DNA from: Clostridia bacterium
GTDB taxonomy: Bacteria > Bacillota > Clostridia > Peptostreptococcales > Anaerovoracaceae
Assembly: GCA_900766045.1 (NCBI GenBank)
Contig: CAAFTW010000044.1
Coordinates: 1 to 39,023 of the forward strand
DNA length: 39,023 nucleotides
Direction of reading: 5' to 3'
This document shows, one piece after another, positions 32,270-39,023 of this stretch (within the stretch, counting starts at the first letter, position 1; every line of letters starts with the position of its first letter). The translations under genes were made by a program, and so were the position numbers. The notes under the pieces were generated by a model. The model saw nothing but the letters and a program-made list of their open reading frames with translations. It was not told the origin of the DNA and ran no database searches.

Positions 32270-33898
32270 TTAATCGTGCTTTTCCATGGCGGAGATCAGC
32301 TGCTCCGCGCTTTTCATGGTAAGATCTGTTACGGCGTCACCTCCGAGCAGACGGGCAATCTCTGCGGTTTTCTGCTCCGCATCCAGCAGCTGAATGTGCG
32401 AATAGGTCGCATCGTCATCAGAGTCCTTGTAAATCCGGTAATTGGTATCTGCGGCCGCGGCAATCTGCGGCAGGTGAGTGATGCAGATGATCTGGTGATT
32501 CTTTGCGATCTGCTGGAGTTTTCTCGCGACGACACTTGCGGTGATTCCGCTGATTCCGGTATCAATTTCATCGAAGATCATCGTCGGAATCTGATCATCG
32601 TCTCCGATGACATTCTTTATGGCCAGCATGATTCTGGAGATCTCTCCGCCGGAAGCGGTCCTGGCAAGGGATTTCAGCGGTTCTCCTTTATTGGTGCTGA
32701 TCAGAAACTCACAGCTGTCTCCACCTGAGGCCGTAATGGCCGGTGCTTTTTCAATTGTAATCTGAAGCTGCGCATAAGGGAAGTTCAGATCGTGAAGCTC
32801 CCGCTCAATCGCGTTTTCCAGTTCAGCTGCGCTTCTTTTTCTTGCTTCCGTAAGGGAAGCTGTTTTTTCTTTCAAGACATCCAGAGCGGCTTTTGTTTTC
32901 TTTTCAAGATCCGCCTTCTGCTCCTCAAAGTTTTCAACCATTTCCAGTTCTCCGGCAATCCGGTCTCTGTAAGAGAGAATTTCCTCGATGGAGCGGCCGT
33001 ATTTGCTTTTCAGGCTGTCAATCAGATCGAGGCGGCTGATGACCTGATCCACTTCACCCGGTTGGAAATCTGTCTTTTCGGTTACGGTACGGATGCGGTC
33101 GTTCAGTTCCTGCAGGTCTGCACTGATGCCGCCCAGAAGGCCTGAAATTTCCTTCAGATCGCTTGAGAATGAGGCGACAGAAGAAATCTGCGCTTCCGCC
33201 TGACCGATCATATTTTCTGCGTTATCTTCACCGCCGTTCAGAAGTTCCTGCGCCATGCTCATGGCCTGAAAAATCTTCTCGCTGTTTTTCAGGACGGAAA
33301 TTCGTTCATTCAGTTCCGCATCTTCTCCGACACGCAGCTGCGCTGCATCGATTTCCTGAAGCTCATAGCGGCAGAGATTGACCCTTCTGCGGTTTTCCCG
33401 TTCATCGTGGAGGAGCTTGTTCAGCTTTCCACGTACGGCCTTGTAATTGACATAGGCAGAGGTAAAGGCCTGGAAGCGGGGACGGATATCCTCGTGTCTG
33501 AAGGCGTCAACCAGTTCCATGTGACGTTCCGGGTCCAACAGAGCCTGGTTATCGTATTGGCCGTGAATGTCCGCAATTCTTCCGGCAGCCTCCTGAATCT
33601 GGCTTAAGGACACCAGGTCTCCGTTCAGCCGGCACAGATTGCGTCCGTTTCGGCTGAGTTCGCGCGTAATGATGCAGGATTCTCCATCCAGATCTGCCTG
33701 CATCTGAATTTTTGCCTTTTCCGCTCCGCGGCGGACAAAAGATGAATCTGCACGTGCGCCGAGCGCAAGGCTCATCGCTTCAATGATAATGGATTTTCCG
33801 CTGCCTGTTTCACCAGTAATGACATTCAGCCCCGGCTGGAAATCCACATCGGTAGATTTAATAATCGCGAAATCCGATATTCTGATGTGTTCGATCAT
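32270..33898 (-). CDS. recN: DNA repair protein RecN
   Basis: 542-residue SMC-like ATPase acting early in double-strand break repair. The N-terminal 'FQPGLNVITGETGSGKSIIIEAMSLALGARA' holds Walker A. A long coiled-coil region rich in Glu, Lys and Leu (about 150-350) follows. The C-terminal ATPase half has the signature 'TASGGEISRIMLAI', Walker B 'TMIFDEIDTGISG' and 'ICITHLPQIAAAAD'. It is slightly shorter than the usual 550-570 residues, apparently in the coiled coil. GGAG precedes the ATG at good spacing. argR lies upstream on the same strand but is followed by its own terminator. Confidence 0.96.
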   Translation of the reverse strand: MIEHIRISDFAIIKSTDVDFQPGLNVITGETGSGKSIIIEAMSLALGARADSSFVRRGAEKAKIQMQADLDGESCIITRELSRNGRNLCRLNGDLVSLSQIQEAAGRIADIHGQYDNQALLDPERHMELVDAFRHEDIRPRFQAFTSAYVNYKAVRGKLNKLLHDERENRRRVNLCRYELQEIDAAQLRVGEDAELNERISVLKNSEKIFQAMSMAQELLNGGEDNAENMIGQAEAQISSVASFSSDLKEISGLLGGISADLQELNDRIRTVTEKTDFQPGEVDQVISRLDLIDSLKSKYGRSIEEILSYRDRIAGELEMVENFEEQKADLEKKTKAALDVLKEKTASLTEARKRSAAELENAIERELHDLNFPYAQLQITIEKAPAITASGGDSCEFLISTNKGEPLKSLARTASGGEISRIMLAIKNVIGDDDQIPTMIFDEIDTGISGITASVVARKLQQIAKNHQIICITHLPQIAAAADTNYRIYKDSDDDATYSHIQLLDAEQKTAEIARLLGGDAVTDLTMKSAEQLISAMEKHD

Positions 33899-33958
33899 TT
33901 CTGCTTCTCCGTCATCTTGTAATCAGAAGATCAGAAGTGATGAGTCAGGACTGCAGGT

Positions 33959-33990
33959 AAAAAAGAGCGGGTCAGTCCGTGATGACCCGC
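33959..33990 (-). terminator. Terminator of argR
   Basis: Minus strand GCGGGTCA-N8-TGACCCGC, then TCTTTTTT. It lies between argR and recN, so recN needs read-through or its own promoter in the 60 bases that remain. Confidence 0.9.
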
Positions 33991-34033
33991 CTTCAGAGAT
34001 TTCTGCCGTCTGCAGAGCCGCAGAAGAAGCGGA

Positions 34034-34501
34034 TTAGTTTTCCTGCTTCTTTGCGGTCAGCATCTTATTGAATAATCCCAGAATTTCATCGACGTTCTTT
34101 TCATCATCGACGAGAATCAGCATGGTATTATCGCCGGCAACCGTTCCTGCGATATGTTCTACGCCGATATTGTCAACTGCTTCTGCAGCAGCACTTCCGC
34201 ATCCTGAAAGAGTCTTAATTAGAATCAGGTTGTTTACTGCGTTGAAGCTGAGAACCGTTTCCTTGAAGATCTTAATGAAACGGTCGGAAATCGGAGCGTC
34301 AGAGCGTTTGCTGACAGCGTACTTATACTTTCCGCTGGAAGAAAGAGTCTTAATCAGCTGCAGTTCCTTGATGTCTCTGGAAATTGTAGCCTGAGTAACT
34401 TCAAAACCTTCCTTGCGAAGCATAGCTGCCAGTTTATCCTGGGTCTCAATCTCATACTTGCTGATCAGTTCTAGTATTTTATTTTGTCTGGAATAACGCA
34501 T
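34034..34501 (-). CDS. argR: Arginine repressor ArgR/AhrC
   Basis: 155-residue hexameric arginine-responsive regulator. The N-terminal winged helix (about 1-70) contains 'MLRKEGFEVTQATISRDIKELQLIK', the typical SR-containing recognition helix. The C-terminal domain has 'LSGCGSAAAEAVD' and 'AGTVAGDNTMLILVDD', where GDNT is the arginine-binding and trimer region. The longer frame starts at 34507, but AGGAGG directly touches that ATG and sits six bases before the ATG at 34501, so I use the latter. AT-rich palindromes at its promoter suggest autoregulation. argR-recN adjacency is common in Firmicutes. Confidence 0.95.
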   Translation of the reverse strand: MRYSRQNKILELISKYEIETQDKLAAMLRKEGFEVTQATISRDIKELQLIKTLSSSGKYKYAVSKRSDAPISDRFIKIFKETVLSFNAVNNLILIKTLSGCGSAAAEAVDNIGVEHIAGTVAGDNTMLILVDDEKNVDEILGLFNKMLTAKKQEN

Positions 34502-34518
34502 GTTCATCCTCCTGCTCG

Positions 34519-34532
34519 TGTATAACTATACA
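34519..34532. promoter_or_regulatory. Palindromic operator candidate at the argR transcription start
   Basis: TGTATA-AC-TATACA, perfect 6-bp arms, directly downstream of the argR -10 (34536-34541, TATAAT on the minus strand). It is a plausible ArgR autoregulatory half of an ARG-box pair. Confidence 0.5.
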
Positions 34533-34535
34533 TAG

Positions 34536-34541
34536 ATTATA
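34536..34541 (-). promoter_or_regulatory. -10 element of argR
   Basis: TATAAT on the minus strand, 34 bases before the start codon. The -35 (TTCATT at 34559-34564) is weak and overlaps the second ARG-box-like repeat. Confidence 0.6.
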
Positions 34542-34560
34542 CCATAGTTATTAGAGAAAA

Positions 34561-34578
34561 TGAATAATAATTTATTCG
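34561..34578. promoter_or_regulatory. ARG-box-like repeat at the argR -35
   Basis: TGAATAATAATTTATTCG resembles the 18-base ARG box (TGAAT-AT-rich-ATTCA): GAATA and TATTC are inverted around six AT bases. It overlaps the argR -35. Confidence 0.5.
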
Positions 34579-34630
34579 TTCGGAAGATAAATCTGCGCAT
34601 CCGTGAAAATATGTTTCTTTTCTGTTCATA

Positions 34631-34659
34631 TAGACAAACGTATGTTCTTATGATATACT
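34631..34659 (+). promoter_or_regulatory. Promoter of ruvC
   Basis: TAGACA (34631-34636), 17-base spacer, TATACT (34654-34659); each hexamer is one base from consensus. Confidence 0.8.
34635..34648. promoter_or_regulatory. LexA-like box inside the ruvC promoter spacer
   Basis: CAAACGTATGTTCT matches CGAACRNRYGTTYC at 12 of 14 positions and lies between the -35 and -10, where LexA would block RNA polymerase. A weaker match, TGAAAATATGTTTC, lies at 34604-34617. ruv genes are known SOS targets. Confidence 0.5.
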
Positions 34660-34724
34660 GAGTTCATCAGTTTTGCAAGGGGTTAGAGAAGAAAATATTT
34701 AAAAAGAAAGGCGGATGGTTATCA

Positions 34725-35273
34725 ATGAGAATTCTCGGCATCGACCCGGGTTACGCGATTATGGGATGGGCCATAATAGATATGAAGGGAAATCATTTTC
34801 AGGCGGTGGATTACGGCGCGGTTACGACAGACGCGGGAACACCGATGGAATTCCGCCTTCAGCATCTGTACACAGAGCTGAAATCGATTATTCAGATTTA
34901 CCAGCCGCAGGAGGCTTCAATCGAGGAACTGTTCTTTAACACAAATGCCAAAACAGTTATCCATGTAGGTGAGGCGAGGGGAATCGCGATTCTTGCCTGC
35001 GTGAATGCCGGCCTTGAAGTAAATGAGTATACTCCGCTGCAGATCAAGCAGGGCCTGGTCGGATATGGCCGGGCGGATAAGAAGCAGGTGCAGGAGATGG
35101 TCAAGGCCATCCTGAATCTCGAGGAAGTGCCAAAACCGGATGATACCGCAGATGCCGTTGCCGCGGCGGTGTGTCACGGACATGCCTATGCATCGCGGAA
35201 ACAGCAGAAAAAGCTGGACGAACTGCTGAAAGCCCAGCCGGGGCATAAACTCCGCATCCGTAAAGGAATTTAA
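34725..35273 (+). CDS. ruvC: Holliday junction resolvase RuvC
   Basis: 182-residue RNase H-fold nuclease that cuts four-way junctions. Acidic catalytic residues are visible: Asp7 in 'ILGIDPGY', Glu67 in 'ASIEELFFN', and Asp140/Asp143 in 'KPDDTADAVAAAVCHG'. 'GYGRADKKQVQEMV' is a conserved family segment. AAAGGCGG precedes the ATG at slightly long spacing. First of ruvC-ruvA-ruvB, with a promoter carrying a LexA-like box. Confidence 0.97.
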   Translation: MRILGIDPGYAIMGWAIIDMKGNHFQAVDYGAVTTDAGTPMEFRLQHLYTELKSIIQIYQPQEASIEELFFNTNAKTVIHVGEARGIAILACVNAGLEVNEYTPLQIKQGLVGYGRADKKQVQEMVKAILNLEEVPKPDDTADAVAAAVCHGHAYASRKQQKKLDELLKAQPGHKLRIRKGI

Positions 35274-35367
35274 CCCCCTGGCGGCTGTGTTTTGTCCGGA
35301 AACGGTTGAAATATTTACAGAATGCGATAAGATGGAAGATTGTTGGATACAATAGATTGGAAGAAAT

Positions 35368-35964
35368 ATGATTCGGTTTTTACAAGGAAAAATTCATCCG
35401 CAGATGGATGGCACGGTGATCATCGTAACGGCATCCGGCATCGGCTTCCGGGTGTTTATTCCGGGAAATTCACCGCTGTATAAGTGTGCAGAGGGTGACG
35501 ACGTTCAGGTGTATACGTCGATGGCGGTCAGAGAGACGGAAATCAGCCTGTACGGCTTTCAGAATGAGCAGGAACTGGAGCTTTTCCAGCTGCTGACGAC
35601 GGTAAAAGGCGTAGGCTCCAAGGCAGCGCTGTCGATTATGGGAACGGCGCCAATTCAGGAGCTGAAACGGGCGATTGCCATGGAAGATCCGTCTGTGGTG
35701 CAGCAGGCGCAGGGAGTCGGGAAGCGCACGGCGGACCGGATTATTCTGGAGCTTAAGGATAAAGTTGACTTCAATCCGGCGGAAGCAGGCGGCGGGGAAG
35801 CGGTCGTATCCGCAGCAGAAGGCAGCGAGCGGAAGATTGCCGCGGAAGCTCTGGAAGCACTGGGTTACAGCCATGCAGAAGCAGAAGAGGCCGTGCGGCT
35901 TGTTGAAGAGGAGAATCTTGACAGCGAGGGCTACATCAAGGCGGCCTTAAAGAATCTCTTTTAA
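35368..35964 (+). CDS. ruvA: Holliday junction branch migration subunit RuvA
   Basis: 198-residue junction-binding protein that loads the RuvB motor. An N-terminal OB-fold (1-62, 'MIRFLQGKI ... VRETEISLYGF') is followed by two helix-hairpin-helix motifs ('LLTTVKGVGSKAALSIM', 'QQAQGVGKRTADRIILELKDKV') and the C-terminal domain III (about 148-198, 'EALEALGYSHAEAEEAV'), which contacts RuvB. The linker between is short. The ribosome binding site (GGAAGA) is weak. It follows ruvC by 94 bases, with no terminator in between. Confidence 0.97.
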   Translation: MIRFLQGKIHPQMDGTVIIVTASGIGFRVFIPGNSPLYKCAEGDDVQVYTSMAVRETEISLYGFQNEQELELFQLLTTVKGVGSKAALSIMGTAPIQELKRAIAMEDPSVVQQAQGVGKRTADRIILELKDKVDFNPAEAGGGEAVVSAAEGSERKIAAEALEALGYSHAEAEEAVRLVEEENLDSEGYIKAALKNLF

Positions 35965-36062
35965 GCAGTGATCGGGCAAGCCTGTCTTTCATGGCAGGGA
36001 ATATGGCAGAGTATAGATGAAAATGAAAGCATCCGCAGGGACGACAGGAAGGGCAGATATTC

Positions 36063-37097
36063 ATGGACGAACGGATAACGCAGGGATCTCCGCTATCCAT
36101 TGAGGAAGAACATAATGAAAAGACACTGCGTCCGCAGTATCTGGGAGATTTTATCGGCCAGTCAAAGGTAAAGGACAATTTAAAAGTGTTTATCGAGGCT
36201 GCGAAAATGCGCGGAGAGCCACTGGACCACGTACTGTTTTACGGGCCTCCGGGCCTTGGAAAGACAACGCTTGCGGGAATTATTGCAAACGAGCTGGGCG
36301 TTGAAATCAAGGTGACCAGCGGCCCGGCGATCGGGCGGGCAGGCGATCTGGCCGCGATTCTGACGAATCTGAACGATAATGATGTGCTGTTTATCGATGA
36401 AATTCACCGTCTGAACCGCGCAGTTGAGGAAGTTCTGTATTCTGCAATGGAGGACTATGCGCTGGACATCATCATCGGCAAAGGCCCATCAGCAAGGTCG
36501 ATCCGCCTGGATATCGCGAGGTTTACCCTGATCGGCGCGACGACCCGCGCGGGCAGTCTGTCTGCTCCGCTCAGAGACCGTTTTGGTGTCATCTGCAAGT
36601 TTGATATGTATGAACCCGAAGAGCTTGCAGAAATCGTCAGAAGATCCGCCGGAATCATGGGAATCGGAATCGATGATGATGCGCTGATGGAAATTGCAAG
36701 ATGCTCCAGAGGAACGCCGCGTGTCGCCAACCGTCTTCTTAAACGTATCCGGGACTTTTCCCAGGTAAAAGGTGATGGACACATCGACGCTTCGATCACC
36801 CAGCTTGCCATGAAGGCACTGGGTATTGACGAGCTGGGACTGGAGCGGCTGGACCGGGAAATGCTTCGGACGATCATTACGCGTTTTCATGGCGGACCGG
36901 TTGGAATTGATACAATCGCCGCGTCCCTGGGGGAGGAACGAGTCACCCTGGAAGATGCGCATGAGCCCTATCTGATCCAGTCAGGCCTTCTGTTCCGGAC
37001 GCAGAAAGGACGTATGGCGACACAGCTTGCCTATGACCACCTTGGTCTTTCGGATTTGTTCCCGGGAGATCATCCGGAAGCTTCGGAAGAAGAGTAG
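36063..37097 (+). CDS. ruvB: Holliday junction branch migration ATPase RuvB
   Basis: 344-residue AAA+ motor that drives branch migration with RuvA. 'LRPQYLGDFIGQSKVKDNL' begins the domain. Walker A 'GPPGLGKTT', 'TSGPAIGRAGDLAAIL', Walker B 'LFIDEIHRLN', sensor 'LIGATTRAGSLSAPLRDRFG' and the C-terminal winged helix ('GPVGIDTIAASLGEERVTLED') are all present. AGGAAGGG lies before the ATG. About 100 bases separate it from ruvA, without a terminator. Confidence 0.98.
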   Translation: MDERITQGSPLSIEEEHNEKTLRPQYLGDFIGQSKVKDNLKVFIEAAKMRGEPLDHVLFYGPPGLGKTTLAGIIANELGVEIKVTSGPAIGRAGDLAAILTNLNDNDVLFIDEIHRLNRAVEEVLYSAMEDYALDIIIGKGPSARSIRLDIARFTLIGATTRAGSLSAPLRDRFGVICKFDMYEPEELAEIVRRSAGIMGIGIDDDALMEIARCSRGTPRVANRLLKRIRDFSQVKGDGHIDASITQLAMKALGIDELGLERLDREMLRTIITRFHGGPVGIDTIAASLGEERVTLEDAHEPYLIQSGLLFRTQKGRMATQLAYDHLGLSDLFPGDHPEASEEE

Positions 37098-37163
37098 AGA
37101 GTATTCATGTGGCTGGCGCTTCCATGCGCTGCATTTTATGATGTCTGAAAATGCGCCGCTGTA

Positions 37164-37191
37164 TTTACATTTATTCATGACCGGATAGAAT
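37164..37191 (+). promoter_or_regulatory. Promoter of queA and the HD-Tpt1 gene
   Basis: TTTACA (37164-37169), 16-base spacer, TAGAAT (37186-37191), 41 bases before the queA start. This would separate queA and the following gene from ruvABC. Confidence 0.65.
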
Positions 37192-37232
37192 AAGATAGAA
37201 GAGAAACAGATTAAATAAAAGGAAGTATAATA

Positions 37233-38279
37233 ATGAACATTGAAGAATTTGATTATGATCTGCCGAAGGAACTGATTGCACAGACTCCGATGGAGCAGAG
37301 AGATGAATGCCGCCTGATGGTGCTCAACCGCGAAAAGGGGAGCATTGAACATAAGCATTTTTATGATATTCTGGATTATCTCCATCCGGGAGACTGTCTG
37401 GTTATGAATGATTCCAAGGTTATTCCGGCCAGAATTTTCGGCATCAAGGAAAAAACAGGAGCACATGTCGAGTTTCTGCTCAGCAAGAGAATCGAAGGAG
37501 ACCGCTGGGAGACACTGGTACGCCCGGGAAGACGACTGAAGCCTGGTGACAAGGTCGATTTCGGAGATGGAAAACTGGAAGCGGATATTCTGGAATACGG
37601 CAAAGACGGAACCAGAATCGTAGAATTCCACTACGACGGAATCTTCATGGAGCGTCTGGAGGAACTGGGCAGTATGCCGCTTCCTCCCTACATCGAGCGT
37701 CCGAGCGATGAAGAGGATAAAGACATGTACCAGACCGTTTATGCGCATTATGACGGTTCTGTTGCGGCACCGACGGCGGGCCTGCATTTCACGAAAGAAC
37801 TTCTGAAGAAGGCCCAGGATAAGGGTGTCAGGCTGGCTTATGTTACCCTGCATGTCGGAATCGGAACTTTCCGCCCGGTAAAGTGCGAGAATATCGAAGA
37901 TCATCATATGCACTTCGAAGAGTATTACGTCAAACCGGAGACGGCAGACGTCATCAACCAGACGATACTGGAGGGGGGACGGATTGTTTCCGTCGGCACC
38001 ACATCCACCAGAACGATGGAAAGCGCTGCCTATAAAGATGAGAAGAGCGGAAAATATCTGCTGAAGGCCGGACACGGCAATACCGGTATTTTCATCTATC
38101 CGGGATATGAGTGGAAGATCGTAAATGCCTTGATCACCAACTTCCACCTGCCGAAATCCACATTAATCATGCTGGTATCTTCACTTTATAACAGGGAGAA
38201 GATCCTGGAGGCATATAATGAAGCAGTGAAAGAGAAGTATCGTTTCTTCTCTTATGGAGATGCCATGCTGATTGAATAG
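37233..38279 (+). CDS. queA: S-adenosylmethionine:tRNA ribosyltransferase-isomerase
   Basis: 348 residues; transfers and isomerises the ribosyl group of SAM onto preQ1 in tRNA, giving epoxyqueuosine, the substrate of QueH (7440). Family segments: 'FDYDLPKELIAQTPMEQRDECRLMVL', 'LVMNDSKVIPARIFG', 'ETLVRPGRRLKPGD', 'PLPPYIERP', 'YQTVYAHYDGSVAAPTAGLHFT', 'LHVGIGTFRPV' and 'NFHLPKSTLIMLVSS'. AAAGGAAG precedes the ATG. The usual Firmicute neighbour tgt does not follow within the window; the HD-Tpt1 gene begins 14 bases after the stop. Confidence 0.97.
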   Translation: MNIEEFDYDLPKELIAQTPMEQRDECRLMVLNREKGSIEHKHFYDILDYLHPGDCLVMNDSKVIPARIFGIKEKTGAHVEFLLSKRIEGDRWETLVRPGRRLKPGDKVDFGDGKLEADILEYGKDGTRIVEFHYDGIFMERLEELGSMPLPPYIERPSDEEDKDMYQTVYAHYDGSVAAPTAGLHFTKELLKKAQDKGVRLAYVTLHVGIGTFRPVKCENIEDHHMHFEEYYVKPETADVINQTILEGGRIVSVGTTSTRTMESAAYKDEKSGKYLLKAGHGNTGIFIYPGYEWKIVNALITNFHLPKSTLIMLVSSLYNREKILEAYNEAVKEKYRFFSYGDAMLIE

Positions 38280-38292
38280 GGAGCAAGATACC

Positions 38293-39023
38293 ATGAAAAG
38301 ACGAAGCCCAGAGGAAATGAATATCAATGCGCCCCTGCACGGGGAGGAACCCGATAGGAATGCAATTCCGTGTAAGGATTATCTTTCCATCTGGACTGCG
38401 TATCTGTATGCACTGAGGAAACACGGAGACCAGAAGGACCGTGCGGGAAAGCCATATATTCTGCACCCGGTTCATGTTGCGGTATTCACGTCGGAACTGA
38501 CCGATGATCCGGAGATTATCACTGCTGCTATGCTTCATGACACGGTTGAAGACACCGATGCGACACTTGAGGAAATCCGGGATTTGTTTGAAAGCCGGGT
38601 TGAAGAAATCGTAGACCGGATGTCCCGAAGAAAAGGAGAGGACTACTGCGATTATGTCAGAAGAGCAGCGGAAAATCCGGACGCGGTCCTGGTCAAGCGA
38701 TCGGACTTACGGCATAATATGGATCTTTCTCGCTTTGAACATCCGACAGAAAAGGATTATAAACGACGGAAAAAGTACCAGAAGGCGCTGGATATTCTCA
38801 ATGGAGAGGAGAAAATGCGTAAGGTTGGAGCTGGGAAGAATAGCGAAGAAAATACGAACAAAAGGAAAAGCAGGGCAGGGTCTGCAGGAAAATTGGAAGC
38901 GGAAACAGAGCGGACCTGGACTCCTGAAAAGGTAAAATTTGTCAGTAAGAAGATGTCCGTTGCGCTCCGGCATAAGCCGGACCGCTATGGGATCACTCTG
39001 GATGAAGAGGGATGGACGGACCT
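38293..39023 (+). CDS. HD hydrolase fused to RNA 2'-phosphotransferase (Tpt1/KptA), 3' end outside the window
   Basis: Open frame from ATG 38293 to the window edge (243 residues so far). GGGAG precedes the start, 14 bases after queA. Residues 30-170 form an HD domain of the SpoT/MESH1 type: 'YILHPVHVA' (His58), 'MLHDTVEDT' (His82-Asp83, Glu86-Asp87), 'VLVKRSDLRHNMDLSRF' (Asp138, His141-Asn142). Known relatives remove pyrophosphate from (p)ppGpp, and MESH1 also acts on NADPH. A basic, Lys/Ser/Gly-rich linker follows (about 177-206). From residue 211, 'VKFVSKKMSVALRHKPDRYG' and 'ITLDEEGWTD' match the start of Tpt1/KptA, including the catalytic Arg-His (226-227). That family uses NAD+ to remove a 2'-phosphate from RNA. 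There is no RelA synthetase signature in the visible part. The domain calls are good; the joint function is unknown. Confidence 0.82.
   Translation, partial: MKRRSPEEMNINAPLHGEEPDRNAIPCKDYLSIWTAYLYALRKHGDQKDRAGKPYILHPVHVAVFTSELTDDPEIITAAMLHDTVEDTDATLEEIRDLFESRVEEIVDRMSRRKGEDYCDYVRRAAENPDAVLVKRSDLRHNMDLSRFEHPTEKDYKRRKKYQKALDILNGEEKMRKVGAGKNSEENTNKRKSRAGSAGKLEAETERTWTPEKVKFVSKKMSVALRHKPDRYGITLDEEGWTD

Noticed and set aside
36981..38147. 388-residue minus-strand open frame across ruvB/queA
   Set aside because: It spans two conserved plus-strand genes and the promoter between them; shadow.
1..39023. CRISPR arrays, tRNA, rRNA, prophage or integrase genes
   Set aside because: I found no regularly spaced repeats, no cloverleaf with a TTCGA arm, no rRNA segments and no transposase or integrase motifs.

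Overview
This is a contiguous stretch of chromosome from a low-to-mid GC Gram-positive anaerobe, most likely class Clostridia (Lachnospiraceae or a close relative). The support is the housekeeping gene order asnA-priA-def-fmt, rsmB-stp-prkC-rsgA-rpe, ruvC-ruvA-ruvB-queA and argR next to recN, together with a PASTA-domain kinase, a PTS fructose operon, AGGAGG-type ribosome binding sites and TTGACA/TATAAT promoters. I see no rRNA, tRNA, CRISPR array, prophage or intact insertion sequence.

Layout. Positions 1-6600 hold accessory genes with separate promoters: a DUF308 membrane protein and an orphan radical SAM enzyme (both minus), a nicotinamidase-like hydrolase, a secreted four-SH3 glucosaminidase, and a YhcC-type radical SAM protein (minus). 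Positions 6824-7380 hold a 58-residue membrane protein and then a 250-base non-coding stretch that folds into a long-range, multi-branched RNA. Positions 7440-13194 carry queH, then asnA-priA-def-fmt and a hotdog thioesterase, closed by a perfect 10-bp terminator. Positions 13346-18923 are the rsmB-stp-prkC-rsgA-rpe cluster (rRNA methylation, Ser/Thr phosphosignalling, ribosome maturation, pentose phosphate). It converges on a class A penicillin-binding protein (minus, 19128-22082) across a shared terminator. Positions 22370-28505 hold comEC and the overlapping fruR-fruK-fruA operon. Positions 28796-32085 hold msrA, an HPr, a DMT permease and holA. Positions 32270-34501 hold recN and argR (minus). 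From 34725 onward come ruvC-ruvA-ruvB, then queA and a reading frame that leaves the window.

How the genes work together. Several groups share a theme. Cell-wall growth and its sensing: PrkC/Stp, the class A PBP and the secreted glucosaminidase. DNA repair and uptake: priA, recN, ruvABC, comEC and holA, with LexA-like boxes at the ruvC and comEC promoters. tRNA queuosine: queH and queA. Sugar import: FruA, FruK and HPr.

Most interesting points: (1) the last gene, open to the window edge, fuses a SpoT/MESH1-like HD hydrolase domain to the start of an RNA 2'-phosphotransferase (Tpt1/KptA) domain, directly behind queA; (2) a structured RNA at 7128-7380 that I cannot name; (3) LexA-like boxes at comEC; (4) an HPr with His15 but Lys in place of the regulatory Ser46; (5) a PriA that seems to lack its winged-helix domain.
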